Part shown: piece by piece, positions 7,676 to 16,572 of the stretch
How positions within the stretch are numbered: position 1 is the first letter of the stretch
Layout of the letters: the number at the start of each line of letters is the position of its first letter
Source of the DNA: a bacterium
GTDB taxonomy: Bacteria > Chloroflexota > Dormibacteria > Aeolococcales > Bog-877
Length of the DNA stretch: 32,068 nt
Reading direction: 5' to 3'
Assembly: GCA_021802045.1 (NCBI GenBank)
Contig: JAKABB010000023.1
Span: 1-32,068 of the forward strand
Made by a program: the position numbers and the translations under genes
The notes under the pieces: generated by a model
The model's input: the letters and a program-made list of their open reading frames with translations, nothing else
What the model was told of the DNA's origin: nothing
The model's database searches: none

Positions 7676-10258
7676 TCAGGGGGCGAGGTCCCGGCCCGCC
7701 GCCGCCGCCCGCCGCAGGCCGCCGCCACCGAGGGCGGGCTGGCGCCGGTCCAGCTGGCGCCAGGCCGTCAGCAGGGTGCTGGCGTTGAAGATCGAGCTGT
7801 AGGTCCCCGAGGCGATGCCGATCAGGAGGGCCAGCACGAAGCCCTGGATCGTGGTCCCCCCGAAGAGGAACAGCGCCAGCAGCACGAACAGCACCGTCAG
7901 TGAGGTGTTCAGCGACCGGGCCAGGGTCTGCATCACCGAGAGGTTCACCGTCTGCTCGAAGGTCAGACGGCTCCCCTGGGTGCGCAGGTTCTCCCGGATC
8001 CGGTCGAAGACCACGATGGTGTCGTGGACCGAGAAGCCCACCACCGTCAGGAGGGCGGTGACGAACAGGGTGTCGACCGTCCCCAGCGCGCTGAAGCGCC
8101 CCAGGATCGCCCACAGCCCCGCCAGCAGGAAGACGTCGTGGAGCAGCGCCGCCAGGGCGCACAGCCCGAAGCGGCGGGCCTGGACCTGGGTCTGGGAGAA
8201 GCGGAACGCCAGGTAGCCGGCGATCAGCAGGCTGGCGACGATGACCAGGGCCACCGAGCTCACCACCAGCCCCGAGGCGATGGTGGGGCCCACCGTGCTC
8301 TCGTTGACGATGGGCGCCCCCGTGGCCCCGTGGGGGATCCCGAAACGGTGGTCCAGCGCCGCCACGATCCCGCCCAGCTCCTGCACGCTGATGGGCAGGG
8401 TCTGCACCGAGAAGTGGTGCCCGCCCTCGGCCAGCACCGTCGGCCGGGCGCCGGGCGCCACCGCCCGGGCCACCTGCAGGACCTGGGCCGCCGTCGCCGG
8501 CCGCAGCAGCCGGGCGGTGACCTGGTCCCCGCCGGTGAAGCTGATCCCGAGCCGGAACCCGGCGAAGAGGATGGTCAGCAGCCCGGGCACGATGATCGCC
8601 AGCGAGGCCGCGAAGAACCAGTTGCGGTGGCTGACAATGTCGAAGCGCCGGCCCGGGCCCATGGCCTGGGCCAGACGCTCGGTGGGCGCGACCCGGGTGT
8701 ACAGCTGAGCCCGCCGAGCCAGGGGCAGCCAGCGCTGGGCGTAGTGCAGGATGGTGTGGGTGATGACGATCGCGGAGAACATGCTCGCCGCCACCCCGAT
8801 GAAGAGGGTCAGCGCGAAGCCCTTGACCTCGCTGGCGCCGAAGAAGTACAGGACCGCGCAGGTGATGCTGGTGGAGATGTTGGAGTCACGGATGGCGGGC
8901 CAGGCCCGCTTGAAGCCGTGCTCGGTCGCCGTCGCCAGCGGCTGGCCCTGGCGCAGTTCCTCCTTCATGCGTTCGAAGATCAGCACGTTGGCGTCCACCG
9001 CCATGCCCACGCTGAGCACGAACCCCGCCAGGCCGGCCAGGGTCAGGGTCACCGGGATCAGCTTGAAGATGGCCAGCACCAGGGCCCCGTAGGCCAGCAG
9101 GGCGATGCTGGCCAGCAGTCCCGGGAAGCGGTAGTACAGCAGCATGAAGAGGATCACCAGCGCCAGGCCGAAGGCGCCGGCGATCAGGGTGCGGTGCACC
9201 GACTGCGCCCCCAGGGTGGCGGAGACGGTCGTCTCCTGGGCCACCGCGATCTGGGCCGGCAGGGCCCCGGCGTTGATGTCGTCGACCAGCCGCTGGGCGG
9301 AGGCGAAGGTGAAGTTCCCCGTGATCTGGGTCTGGTTGCTGCTCGGGGACTGCACGCAGGGCGCGGTCAGCACCTGCCCGTCGAGGAAGATCGCCACCTG
9401 GCCCAGCGGCGGGCAGCCGCTGTTCACCGGGGTCGCGCTGGTGGTGTTGGTGCAGCTCGGGTTGTGAAGGCAGGCCTGGGTGGTGATCCGGTTCCAGACC
9501 GACGCCCCGGCGCTGTTGAAGGTCAGGTTGACCGCGTAGGCCCCGGTCTGGGTCTGCCCCACGGAGGCGGTGCCGACGTCGCTGGCGGCCAGCTGGCGCA
9601 CGATCTGCCAGTGGTACGGCTGCCCGGTGGACGACAGCGGGTAGTCCAGGGGGTTGCGGAACTGGCAGCTGGGTTTCGGGTGCCCGGCCGGGAAGCAGGC
9701 GGGGTCCACCAGCTGCTGCTGGTCGACGCAGGTCGGGGTGGTGCAGGGGATGCCGGCGGCCGGGTCGCCGTTGACGGTCGGCGCCCCCGGCACCGCCCGG
9801 GCGAAGTGGAGCTGGGCCGTGGTCCCCAGGGCCTGCAGCGCCTGGGAGATCCCGACTCCGGGCAGGGAGACCAGGATCTGGTTGTTGCCCTGCGCCTGCA
9901 CGGTGGTGTTGGCCACTCCGAGGGCGTTGATCCGGCGGTCGAGGATGGTCAGCGTCGCCGCCTGGGCCTCGGCCAGGGTCTTCCCCCGCGGCAGCCCGGT
10001 CCGGCAGCCGATCCCGGGGGGCGTGTCCGGCCCCTGGCAGATGGCGATCGTCAACTGGGTCCCCCCCTGCAGGTCCAGCCCCTTGTGGATGTAGAGCGGG
10101 GTGCCCAGCAGCCGGGGGTGGGCCCCGTGGGGCAGCGCCTGGTTCAGCCCTACGTGGGCCACCGCCGCCCGGTAGACGTAGGAGTAGCCGTCGATGAAGA
10201 GGGCCCCGGCCACCAGCACCACGACCAGCCCCAGCCACCAGCGGGTGATGCGGATCAC
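7676..10258 (-). CDS. secDF: Fused protein translocase subunit SecDF
   Basis: Uses the proton-motive force to help pull secreted proteins through SecYEG. SecD and SecF are fused in one 860-residue chain. TM1 is at about 8-22. A long extracytoplasmic P1 region (about 30-350) precedes SecD TM2-6. Typical motifs are GLDLQGGTQLTI (about 60-71), SVGMAVDANVLIFERMKEELR (about 417-436) and, in the SecF half (about 540-830), GISFTGGDQ and VGFSVHDTIVVFDRIREN. The P1 domain has ten cysteines (74, 85, 172, 177, 188, 198, 263, 269, 282, 301), unusual for SecD. The GTG at 10258 gives a proper N-in TM1; an AGGAGG lies about 14 nt upstream. The common neighbours yajC, queA and tgt are absent. It lies downstream of ruvB after 109 nt. 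Confidence 0.96.
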   Translation of the reverse strand: MIRITRWWLGLVVVLVAGALFIDGYSYVYRAAVAHVGLNQALPHGAHPRLLGTPLYIHKGLDLQGGTQLTIAICQGPDTPPGIGCRTGLPRGKTLAEAQAATLTILDRRINALGVANTTVQAQGNNQILVSLPGVGISQALQALGTTAQLHFARAVPGAPTVNGDPAAGIPCTTPTCVDQQQLVDPACFPAGHPKPSCQFRNPLDYPLSSTGQPYHWQIVRQLAASDVGTASVGQTQTGAYAVNLTFNSAGASVWNRITTQACLHNPSCTNTTSATPVNSGCPPLGQVAIFLDGQVLTAPCVQSPSSNQTQITGNFTFASAQRLVDDINAGALPAQIAVAQETTVSATLGAQSVHRTLIAGAFGLALVILFMLLYYRFPGLLASIALLAYGALVLAIFKLIPVTLTLAGLAGFVLSVGMAVDANVLIFERMKEELRQGQPLATATEHGFKRAWPAIRDSNISTSITCAVLYFFGASEVKGFALTLFIGVAASMFSAIVITHTILHYAQRWLPLARRAQLYTRVAPTERLAQAMGPGRRFDIVSHRNWFFAASLAIIVPGLLTILFAGFRLGISFTGGDQVTARLLRPATAAQVLQVARAVAPGARPTVLAEGGHHFSVQTLPISVQELGGIVAALDHRFGIPHGATGAPIVNESTVGPTIASGLVVSSVALVIVASLLIAGYLAFRFSQTQVQARRFGLCALAALLHDVFLLAGLWAILGRFSALGTVDTLFVTALLTVVGFSVHDTIVVFDRIRENLRTQGSRLTFEQTVNLSVMQTLARSLNTSLTVLFVLLALFLFGGTTIQGFVLALLIGIASGTYSSIFNASTLLTAWRQLDRRQPALGGGGLRRAAAAGRDLAP

Positions 10259-10306
10259 GGCGAGCGACGCCCTCCTGGATGCCCGGTGCGGTGGATGCGG
10301 TTAGTG

Positions 10307-10312
10307 ATTGTA
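10307..10312 (-). promoter_or_regulatory. Candidate -10 element upstream of secDF
   Basis: TACAAT on the minus strand, 48 nt upstream of the secDF GTG, within the 109-nt gap after ruvB. There is no good -35 hexamer at the normal distance. It would let secDF be transcribed independently of the ruv operon. Confidence 0.4.
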
Positions 10313-10347
10313 GGCCCGGGGCTCCGGTGGGCTCGCCCGGGATCGCG

Positions 10348-10366
10348 CCCCCGGCCCCCGGCCCCC
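10348..10366 (-). repeat. Three GGGGG tracts directly after the ruvB stop
   Basis: CCCCCGG is repeated three times on the plus strand, giving three G5 tracts separated by CC on the minus strand, with another GGG about 9 nt upstream inside the ruvB-proximal gap. The same unit occurs four times between thrS and tRNA-Val (23522-23547). Confidence 0.7.
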
Positions 10367-10367
10367 G

Positions 10368-11413
<1,046 letters not shown>

Positions 11414-11417
<4 letters not shown>

Positions 11418-12031
11418 CGTGGGCTGACCGGATCCAGCCGCCGCAGGGCCGCCGCCACCAGCTGCTCCAGCCCCGCGGGCTCGGCGTCCCCGGCGGCGGC
11501 GGCGGCCACCGCCGCCCGGGCCTGGGCCGTGCTGAAGCCGAGCCCGGCCAGCACGGCCACGGCGCTGTCCCTCAGCGTCCGGGCTGGCGGCGAGGCGCCC
11601 CCCGCGGCTGCGGGGAGGCGCGCGTCGAGGCCGTCCATCTTCCCGCGCAGCTCCAGGATCACCCGGGCCGCCGTCTTGGGCCCGATCCCGGGCACGGCCG
11701 CCAGGATGACCGCCTCGCCGGCCTGGATGGCCTGGACCAGCACCGGCCACTCCGCCCGGGCCAGGATGGCCAGGGCGGCCTTGGGCCCGATCCGCTCCAC
11801 CCCGATGAGGAGCCGGAAGCAGGCCAGCTCCTCGGCGCTGGGGAAGCCGTAGAGGCTGATGGCGTCGTCGCGAACCGCGGTGTGGGTGTGCAGCACCACC
11901 GGTCCCGGCTCCCCGCGCAGCCAGGCACCCGTCCGCGGGTGCACGAACACCCGGTAGCCGACCCCGCCCACGTCGAGGACCACCCACTCGTCGGTCAGGG
12001 CCGCCACCGCGCCCCGGAGCTGGGCGATCAC
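11414..12031 (-). CDS. ruvA: Holliday junction DNA helicase subunit RuvA
   Basis: Tetramer that binds the four-way junction and loads RuvB. It has 205 residues. Domain I (about 1-65) begins MIAQLRGAVAAL and includes VGGVGYRVFV. Domain II has tandem helix-hairpin-helix motifs, IGVERIGPKAAL and VPGIGPKTAARVILEL (about 112-127). An Ala-rich flexible linker leads to the small C-terminal domain III that contacts RuvB (about 150-195). The GTG at 12031 overlaps the ruvC stop as GTGA, and its own stop overlaps the ruvB start. Identification is firm from domain order and context. Confidence 0.96.
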
Positions 12032-12531
12032 CGGGCCACCTGGGCCGCGATGGCCCGGCGGGTGCCGGCCGCATGGTGATGGCAGATGGCCACCGCGCAG
12101 GCGTCGGTGACGTCGTCGGGCCCGGGCACGACCGCCCCCCGCAGCAGCAGGCGGACCATCCGCGCCACCTGCTGCTTGCTGGCGGCGCCGTTCCCGCTCA
12201 CCGCCTGCTTGACCTCACTGGGCCCGTAGGTGTGCAGGGGGAGGGCCGCCTCGGCGACCCCGCAGAGCAGGACCCCGCGGGCCTCGGCCACCGGCAGGGC
12301 GGTGCGCAGGTTGCGGCCCACGAAGAGCCGCTCCACCGCGATCGCGGCGGGCTGCCGGGACCCCAGCAGGGCCCGCCACTCGCGGGCCAGCTGGGCCAGC
12401 CGCTGCTCGTGGGCCATCCCCGCCGGGGTGCGCAGGCAGCCGGCCTCCACCAGCTCCAGGGCCCCCGCACGCCCGCCGATGAGGGCGTACCCGCTCAGCG
12501 CCAGTCCGGGATCGAGCCCAAGGACCAGCAT
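12028..12531 (-). CDS. ruvC: Crossover junction endodeoxyribonuclease RuvC
   Basis: Dimeric resolvase that cuts Holliday junctions symmetrically. It has 167 residues. All four acidic catalytic residues can be placed: D7 in LGLDPGL, E67 in AVERLF, and D140 and D143 in PDDVTDACAVAI. The DNA-binding segment GPSEVKQAVSGNGAASKQQV (about 103-122) is also conserved. The ATG at 12531 gives the canonical N-terminus MLVLGLDPG; no strong Shine-Dalgarno sequence is visible. It begins 51 nt after the yebC stop and overlaps ruvA by 4 nt. Confidence 0.97.
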   Translation of the reverse strand: MLVLGLDPGLALSGYALIGGRAGALELVEAGCLRTPAGMAHEQRLAQLAREWRALLGSRQPAAIAVERLFVGRNLRTALPVAEARGVLLCGVAEAALPLHTYGPSEVKQAVSGNGAASKQQVARMVRLLLRGAVVPGPDDVTDACAVAICHHHAAGTRRAIAAQVAR

Positions 12532-12582
12532 CGACCGTCGCCGGCTGCGCGCGCGGGACCCGAGGCCGCCGGCCGCCGGGTC

Positions 12583-13326
12583 TCAGACCCGGGCCAGGAC
12601 GTCGTCGGGAAGGACGGCGTTGCAGTGAACCCCCTGAACGTCGTCATGATCCTCCAGCGCCTCCAGCAGGCGCACCACGGCCGGCGCCTGCTTGGCGTCG
12701 ACCTCGACCAGGGTGCTGGGGTGCATGGTCACCTCGGCACGCTCCACCGACTGGCCCGCATCGATCAGCCCCTGGCGGATCGCCTCCAGGCGGTCGGGCG
12801 CCACGTAGATCTCCACGCCCTCCCCCTCCACCTGCACGTCGTCGGCGCCCTGCTCGATCGCCAGCAGCCCGATCACGTCCGGGTCCTGCCCGGCCGGGTC
12901 CACCGTGATGATGCCGGTGCGGGAGAAGAGCCACGCCACCGAGTTGGTCTCACCGAGGCTGCCCCCGGCCCGCATGAAGAGGTTGCGGATGGCGGCCACC
13001 GTCCGGTTGCGGTTGTCGGTCAGGGTGTCCACCAGGACCGCCACCCCACCCGGGCCGTAGCCCTCGTAGCGCACCTCCTCGATCGCCTCGCCCTGGAGCT
13101 CGCCGGTCCCGCGCTTGACGGCCCGGTCGATGTTGTCGGCCGGCATGTTGACCTCGCGCGCCTTCTGGATGGCCAACCGCAGCCGGAAGTTGCTGGTGGC
13201 GTCGCCCCCGCCCTCGCGCGCCGCCACCGTCAGCTCCCGGGCCACCTTGGTGAAGGTCTGCCCCTTCCTGGCGTCGACGATCGCCTTCTTGTGCTTGATG
13301 CCGGCCCACTTGGAGTGCCCCGACAC
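12583..13326 (-). CDS. yebC: YebC/PmpR-family protein (TACO1-like)
   Basis: YebC-family proteins were long annotated as transcriptional regulators. Some members are now linked to relieving ribosome stalling on difficult sequences, so the exact role here is open. The 247-residue product opens with the family signature SGHSKWAGIKHKKAIVDARK and contains the acidic patch and three-domain organisation of the family (domain I about 1-75, then YEGYGPGGVAVLVD, about 93-106). I chose the GTG at 13326 because GGGAGGTGG lies a few nt upstream and the next codons are SGHSKW. An ORF extension further upstream would cover the promoter. It heads the ruvCAB operon, a widespread arrangement. Confidence 0.95.
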   Translation of the reverse strand: MSGHSKWAGIKHKKAIVDARKGQTFTKVARELTVAAREGGGDATSNFRLRLAIQKAREVNMPADNIDRAVKRGTGELQGEAIEEVRYEGYGPGGVAVLVDTLTDNRNRTVAAIRNLFMRAGGSLGETNSVAWLFSRTGIITVDPAGQDPDVIGLLAIEQGADDVQVEGEGVEIYVAPDRLEAIRQGLIDAGQSVERAEVTMHPSTLVEVDAKQAPAVVRLLEALEDHDDVQGVHCNAVLPDDVLARV

Positions 13327-13364
13327 GCGCCACCTCCCTGCGTGATCGTCCCAGCGATCACAAA

Positions 13365-13378
13365 CGAACATCCATTCG
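13365..13378 (-). promoter_or_regulatory. Putative LexA (SOS) box of the yebC-ruvCAB operon
   Basis: On the minus strand CGAATGGATGTTCG matches 9 of the 10 fixed positions of the Gram-positive LexA box CGAACN4GTTCG; the single mismatch is T for C at position 5. It directly follows the -10 hexamer and covers the expected start point, an ideal position for repression. ruvAB are classic SOS genes. No LexA gene is in the window, so recognition is inferred. Confidence 0.6.
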
Positions 13379-13380
13379 CC

Positions 13381-13390
13381 AGTCTAGCAC
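13381..13390 (-). promoter_or_regulatory. Extended -10 promoter of yebC-ruvCAB
   Basis: GTGCTAGACT on the minus strand contains TGC-TAGACT, an extended -10 element with a TANNNT hexamer at 13386-13381. No -35 is evident. The predicted start point near 13374 lies inside the LexA-type box and about 48 nt upstream of the yebC GTG. Confidence 0.5.
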
Positions 13391-13464
13391 CGGGCCGCCG
13401 GTCTGGGCATCAGGCTAGCAGCCGCCTGGGGTCCATCCCGCTCCGGCACCGTCCGCGCACCATC

Positions 13465-14667
<1,203 letters not shown>

Positions 14668-14714
14668 GCCGTCCTCCCGCTCTGGCCGCGATGCCGGCGG
14701 GCACCCTCGGGCGC

Positions 14715-14720
14715 ATTTTA
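14715..14720 (-). promoter_or_regulatory. Candidate -10 element upstream of tyrS
   Basis: TAAAAT on the minus strand, 47 nt upstream of the tyrS ATG and conspicuously AT-rich for this region. No -35 hexamer is found at 16-19 nt. No T-box leader features (specifier loop, antiterminator, terminator) are visible between it and tyrS. Confidence 0.5.
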
Positions 14721-15652
14721 CGGGGCGCGCCGGGTCGGGCCCGGGACCACCACCCGGGGCCGCAATCGCGTTCGCCCTCCGCCATCCGGACCGCCACGAG
14801 GCGCTGATGGGGTCAAGCCTTCTCGACTGGTCCCCCACCACGACCAGGACTGGGGGCAGGGTCGTTGGCCGTCAGCGAGCAGATGGCCCATCTCTCATGC
14901 GCCGCGACAGCGCGAACTACCTGCGGGCCTGACGTGGGATGCCATTGCTGGCCAGGACGAGATCGCGGGTCGCCCCTGGAGCTTCCTGGAGTCGGCTGGA
15001 CGCGAAGGTCAAAGGGCTGAGCGCCCAGCGACGAGAGCCCCGAGCGTCCCGTCGGGGGGAGTGACTGCTCACTCCCTTTCGCGGTCCCCGTCCGGCTCAT
15101 GAACCCGGGCCCGGCCCGGGTCTGGTTCCCTGAGAGGCTGGGGAGGTTCGGGAGCCGGCTCCGGCTCGGCCTCCTGGGCCGAGCCGCGGTGGCCATGGCG
15201 GTCTGCCCCAGGAGGGTGGTGACGGCCACACTCGGGTGGGCCGCGGCCCGCGGGCCGCGCGCGCCGACCAGACGGCCGCCGTGTCCCCGGGCGAGGTGCC
15301 CACGCTGCCATGTTCGGTGATCACCCCCGCGGTCTCCCGGGCCCGGGGTACCTCCACGCAGCCGGTCGGTCGGCCAGCGCCAGCCACAGACCAGCATCTC
15401 GGCGACGGTCTTGCGCCGGGCCCGGTGGAGGCGCTGGGGGTGGTGAGGTCGAGGGCCGCGGGGTTCTCGGGGTCCCCCACCCGGTCGTGGTCCCGCTGGC
15501 CACCAGCTCGCCCGGGAGCTCCCCACGGCCCGTCTGGCGGCCCGGGCGCACCGGTTGCGGTCGGCGCCGTCGGCCCAGGTGGTCGCCTCGAGTCGCTGGG
15601 CGGTGCGGCGGCAACGGCCACCGCGGCGCCCGTGAGGACCGACACTGCCCGC
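14721..15652. other. About 0.9 kb with no supported gene
   Basis: No reading frame on either strand gives a recognisable protein or has a good ribosome-binding site. Positions 14811-15056 look less GC-rich than the neighbouring genes. A perfect 8-bp inverted repeat lies at 15057-15076. A short minus-strand reading at 15312-15268 resembles a terpene-cyclase motif, without a usable frame around it. The stretch may be an eroded gene or insertion. Confidence 0.55.
15057..15079 (+). repeat. 8-bp perfect inverted repeat with short T-run
   Basis: GGGAGTGA, a 4-nt loop, then TCACTCCC, followed by TTT on the plus strand. It can act as a weak intrinsic terminator on the plus strand or as a two-fold symmetric operator. 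Nothing nearby is known to use it. Confidence 0.5.
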
Positions 15653-15680
15653 TTGACAGACGCCGGGGCGGTGCTACAGT
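15653..15680 (+). promoter_or_regulatory. Strong sigma70-type promoter of the structured RNA
   Basis: A perfect -35 TTGACA at 15653-15658 is followed, after 16 nt, by TACAGT at 15675-15680. It is one of only two sites I found in the window with both a perfect -35 and a good -10. The predicted start is near 15687. Confidence 0.85.
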
Positions 15681-15725
15681 GAGGGTACGGATCCGGTTCG
15701 GAATTGGACAGGAGGTTTCCATCCA

Positions 15726-15770
15726 GTGCGGACCGTATGGCAGCGTCTGAGGTACTCCCGGGCGGAGTAG
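15726..15770 (+). CDS. Possible 14-residue leader peptide inside the RNA
   Basis: A GTG at 15726 opens a frame reading MRTVWQRLRYSRAE and stops at TAG 15768-15770. A full AGGAGG lies at 15710-15715, 10 nt upstream, about 25 nt into the transcript. The last five codons and the T of the stop lie within hairpin TACTCC/GGAGTA (15753-15769), so a translating ribosome would melt that hairpin. It may instead be a chance frame in an untranslated RNA. Confidence 0.4.
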   Translation: MRTVWQRLRYSRAE

Positions 15771-15915
15771 GCGGCCCCCCCGGAGCTGGAGCTCTCGGTC
15801 GTGGTGCGTCGCGGGACGTGTCGCACACAAAGCTCCGGGATGGGGAACGGAATACGCGCCGCGAGTTGAATCCGGCTGATCCGCCGGATGCCGGAACACC
15901 ATACCGGTTGTACGA

Positions 15916-15946
15916 GAGGCCCACCCACTGCGGTGGGCCTCTTTTT
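15916..15946 (+). terminator. Intrinsic terminator of the structured RNA
   Basis: A perfect 10-bp stem GAGGCCCACC / GGTGGGCCTC with a 6-nt loop, followed by five Ts (15942-15946). It ends 4 nt before the mpg stop codon, which lies on the opposite strand. In the minus direction the hairpin has no U-tract after it. Confidence 0.95.
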
Positions 15947-15950
15947 CGTG

Positions 15951-16553
15951 TCAGCCCAGGCGGCCCGCGGGGGCCGCTGCCCGGGCAGCCCTGGGACCGG
16001 AGACGGACCCGCTGGCCGGGTCGAACCAGCGCAGCGCCCGAGGGTCCGCGACCCCGATCCGGGGCGTCGTCGCCACCGGCCCCCGGACGGCGGGGCCCGT
16101 CGTGATCCAAAGGCACCCCGGTCCCGCCCGGCAGAGGTCGGCGCGATCGTGGTGCCGGCTGATGCCGAAGGCGCGGCAGAGCCGGCCCGGGCCATCGGCC
16201 CGCGGGTAGGCCCCGGGCGGCAGCGCCTCCACCTCCACGGCCCGCACCAGCACCGCCATCGGGTCTCCGGCCGCGCCGGTGACGACGTTGAAGCAGTCGT
16301 GGAGCCCGTAGATCCGGTAGACGTAGGCGTGGCCTGGGGGGCCGAACATGGGGGCATTGCGCGCGGTCAGGCCGCGCGCGGCGTGGGACGCCGGGTCGTC
16401 CCGGCCCAGATAGGCCTCCACCTCCACGATCCGGCCGACGCACAACCCCTGGGGACCGGCGTGGAGCAGGCGGCAGCCCAGCAGGTCTCGAGCCACGGCC
16501 GGGCTGGGCCGATCGTAGAAGGCCCGCGGGAGCGGGTGGCGGGCCGGGGGCAT
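15951..16553 (-). CDS. mpg: 3-methyladenine (alkyladenine) DNA glycosylase, AAG/Mpg type
   Basis: Removes alkylated and deaminated purines to start base excision repair. It has 200 residues. Family segments are seen in order: FYDRPSPAVARDLLGCRLLH (about 12-31), the catalytic-site strand VEVEAYLGRDDPASHAARG (about 43-61, with the catalytic Glu) and AYVYRIYGLHDCFNVV (about 75-90). CRAFGISR follows further on. The C-terminal tail after about 178 is low-complexity Ala/Gly/Arg. The ATG at 16553 lies 19 nt after the cvpA-like stop, so it is probably the last gene of the thrS-to-mpg operon. It ends tail to tail with the structured RNA, 4 nt from its terminator. Confidence 0.93.
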   Translation of the reverse strand: MPPARHPLPRAFYDRPSPAVARDLLGCRLLHAGPQGLCVGRIVEVEAYLGRDDPASHAARGLTARNAPMFGPPGHAYVYRIYGLHDCFNVVTGAAGDPMAVLVRAVEVEALPPGAYPRADGPGRLCRAFGISRHHDRADLCRAGPGCLWITTGPAVRGPVATTPRIGVADPRALRWFDPASGSVSGPRAARAAAPAGRLG

Positions 16554-16572
16554 GGCGGCCGGCGGCCGCCCC

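Larger units (their letters stand above)
15687..15946 (+). ncRNA. Orphan structured RNA, about 260 nt, family unknown
   Basis: Defined by a strong promoter (15653-15680) and an intrinsic terminator (15916-15946), with no downstream gene on this strand. Seen in the sequence: hairpin TACTCC-N5-GGAGTA (15753-15769); a long helix pairing CCCGGAGCT (15779-15787) with AGCTCCGGG (15831-15839), extended past an AT bulge by CCCC/GGGG; an inner hairpin GTGCG/CGCAC (15804-15826); and a two-part hairpin (15872-15894, stems CCGGC/GCCGG and ATCC/GGAT). The 5' segment GGTA-C-GG can pair with CCATACC just before the terminator, closing the molecule. A possible 14-codon peptide begins at 15726. I see no signature of RNase P RNA, tmRNA, SRP RNA or a T-box. 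A 6S-like or lineage-specific RNA remains possible. Confidence 0.7.

Noticed and set aside
15230-15650. Minus-strand pseudogene of a terpene cyclase
   Set aside because: Only about 15 residues resemble the family. Flanking frames give low-complexity sequence, so it is listed only as a weak observation.
15687-15946. Assignment of the RNA as RNase P RNA, tmRNA, SRP RNA or T-box leader
   Set aside because: The conserved GGAAAGUCC-type core, tmRNA tag/acceptor ends, the SRP GGAAG loop and T-box antiterminator sequence are not present, and no synthetase gene follows it on that strand.
15704-16105. Plus-strand open frame beginning inside the structured RNA
   Set aside because: It runs straight through the intrinsic terminator into sequence antisense to mpg, and its start is a TTG or an ATG too far from the AGGAGG.
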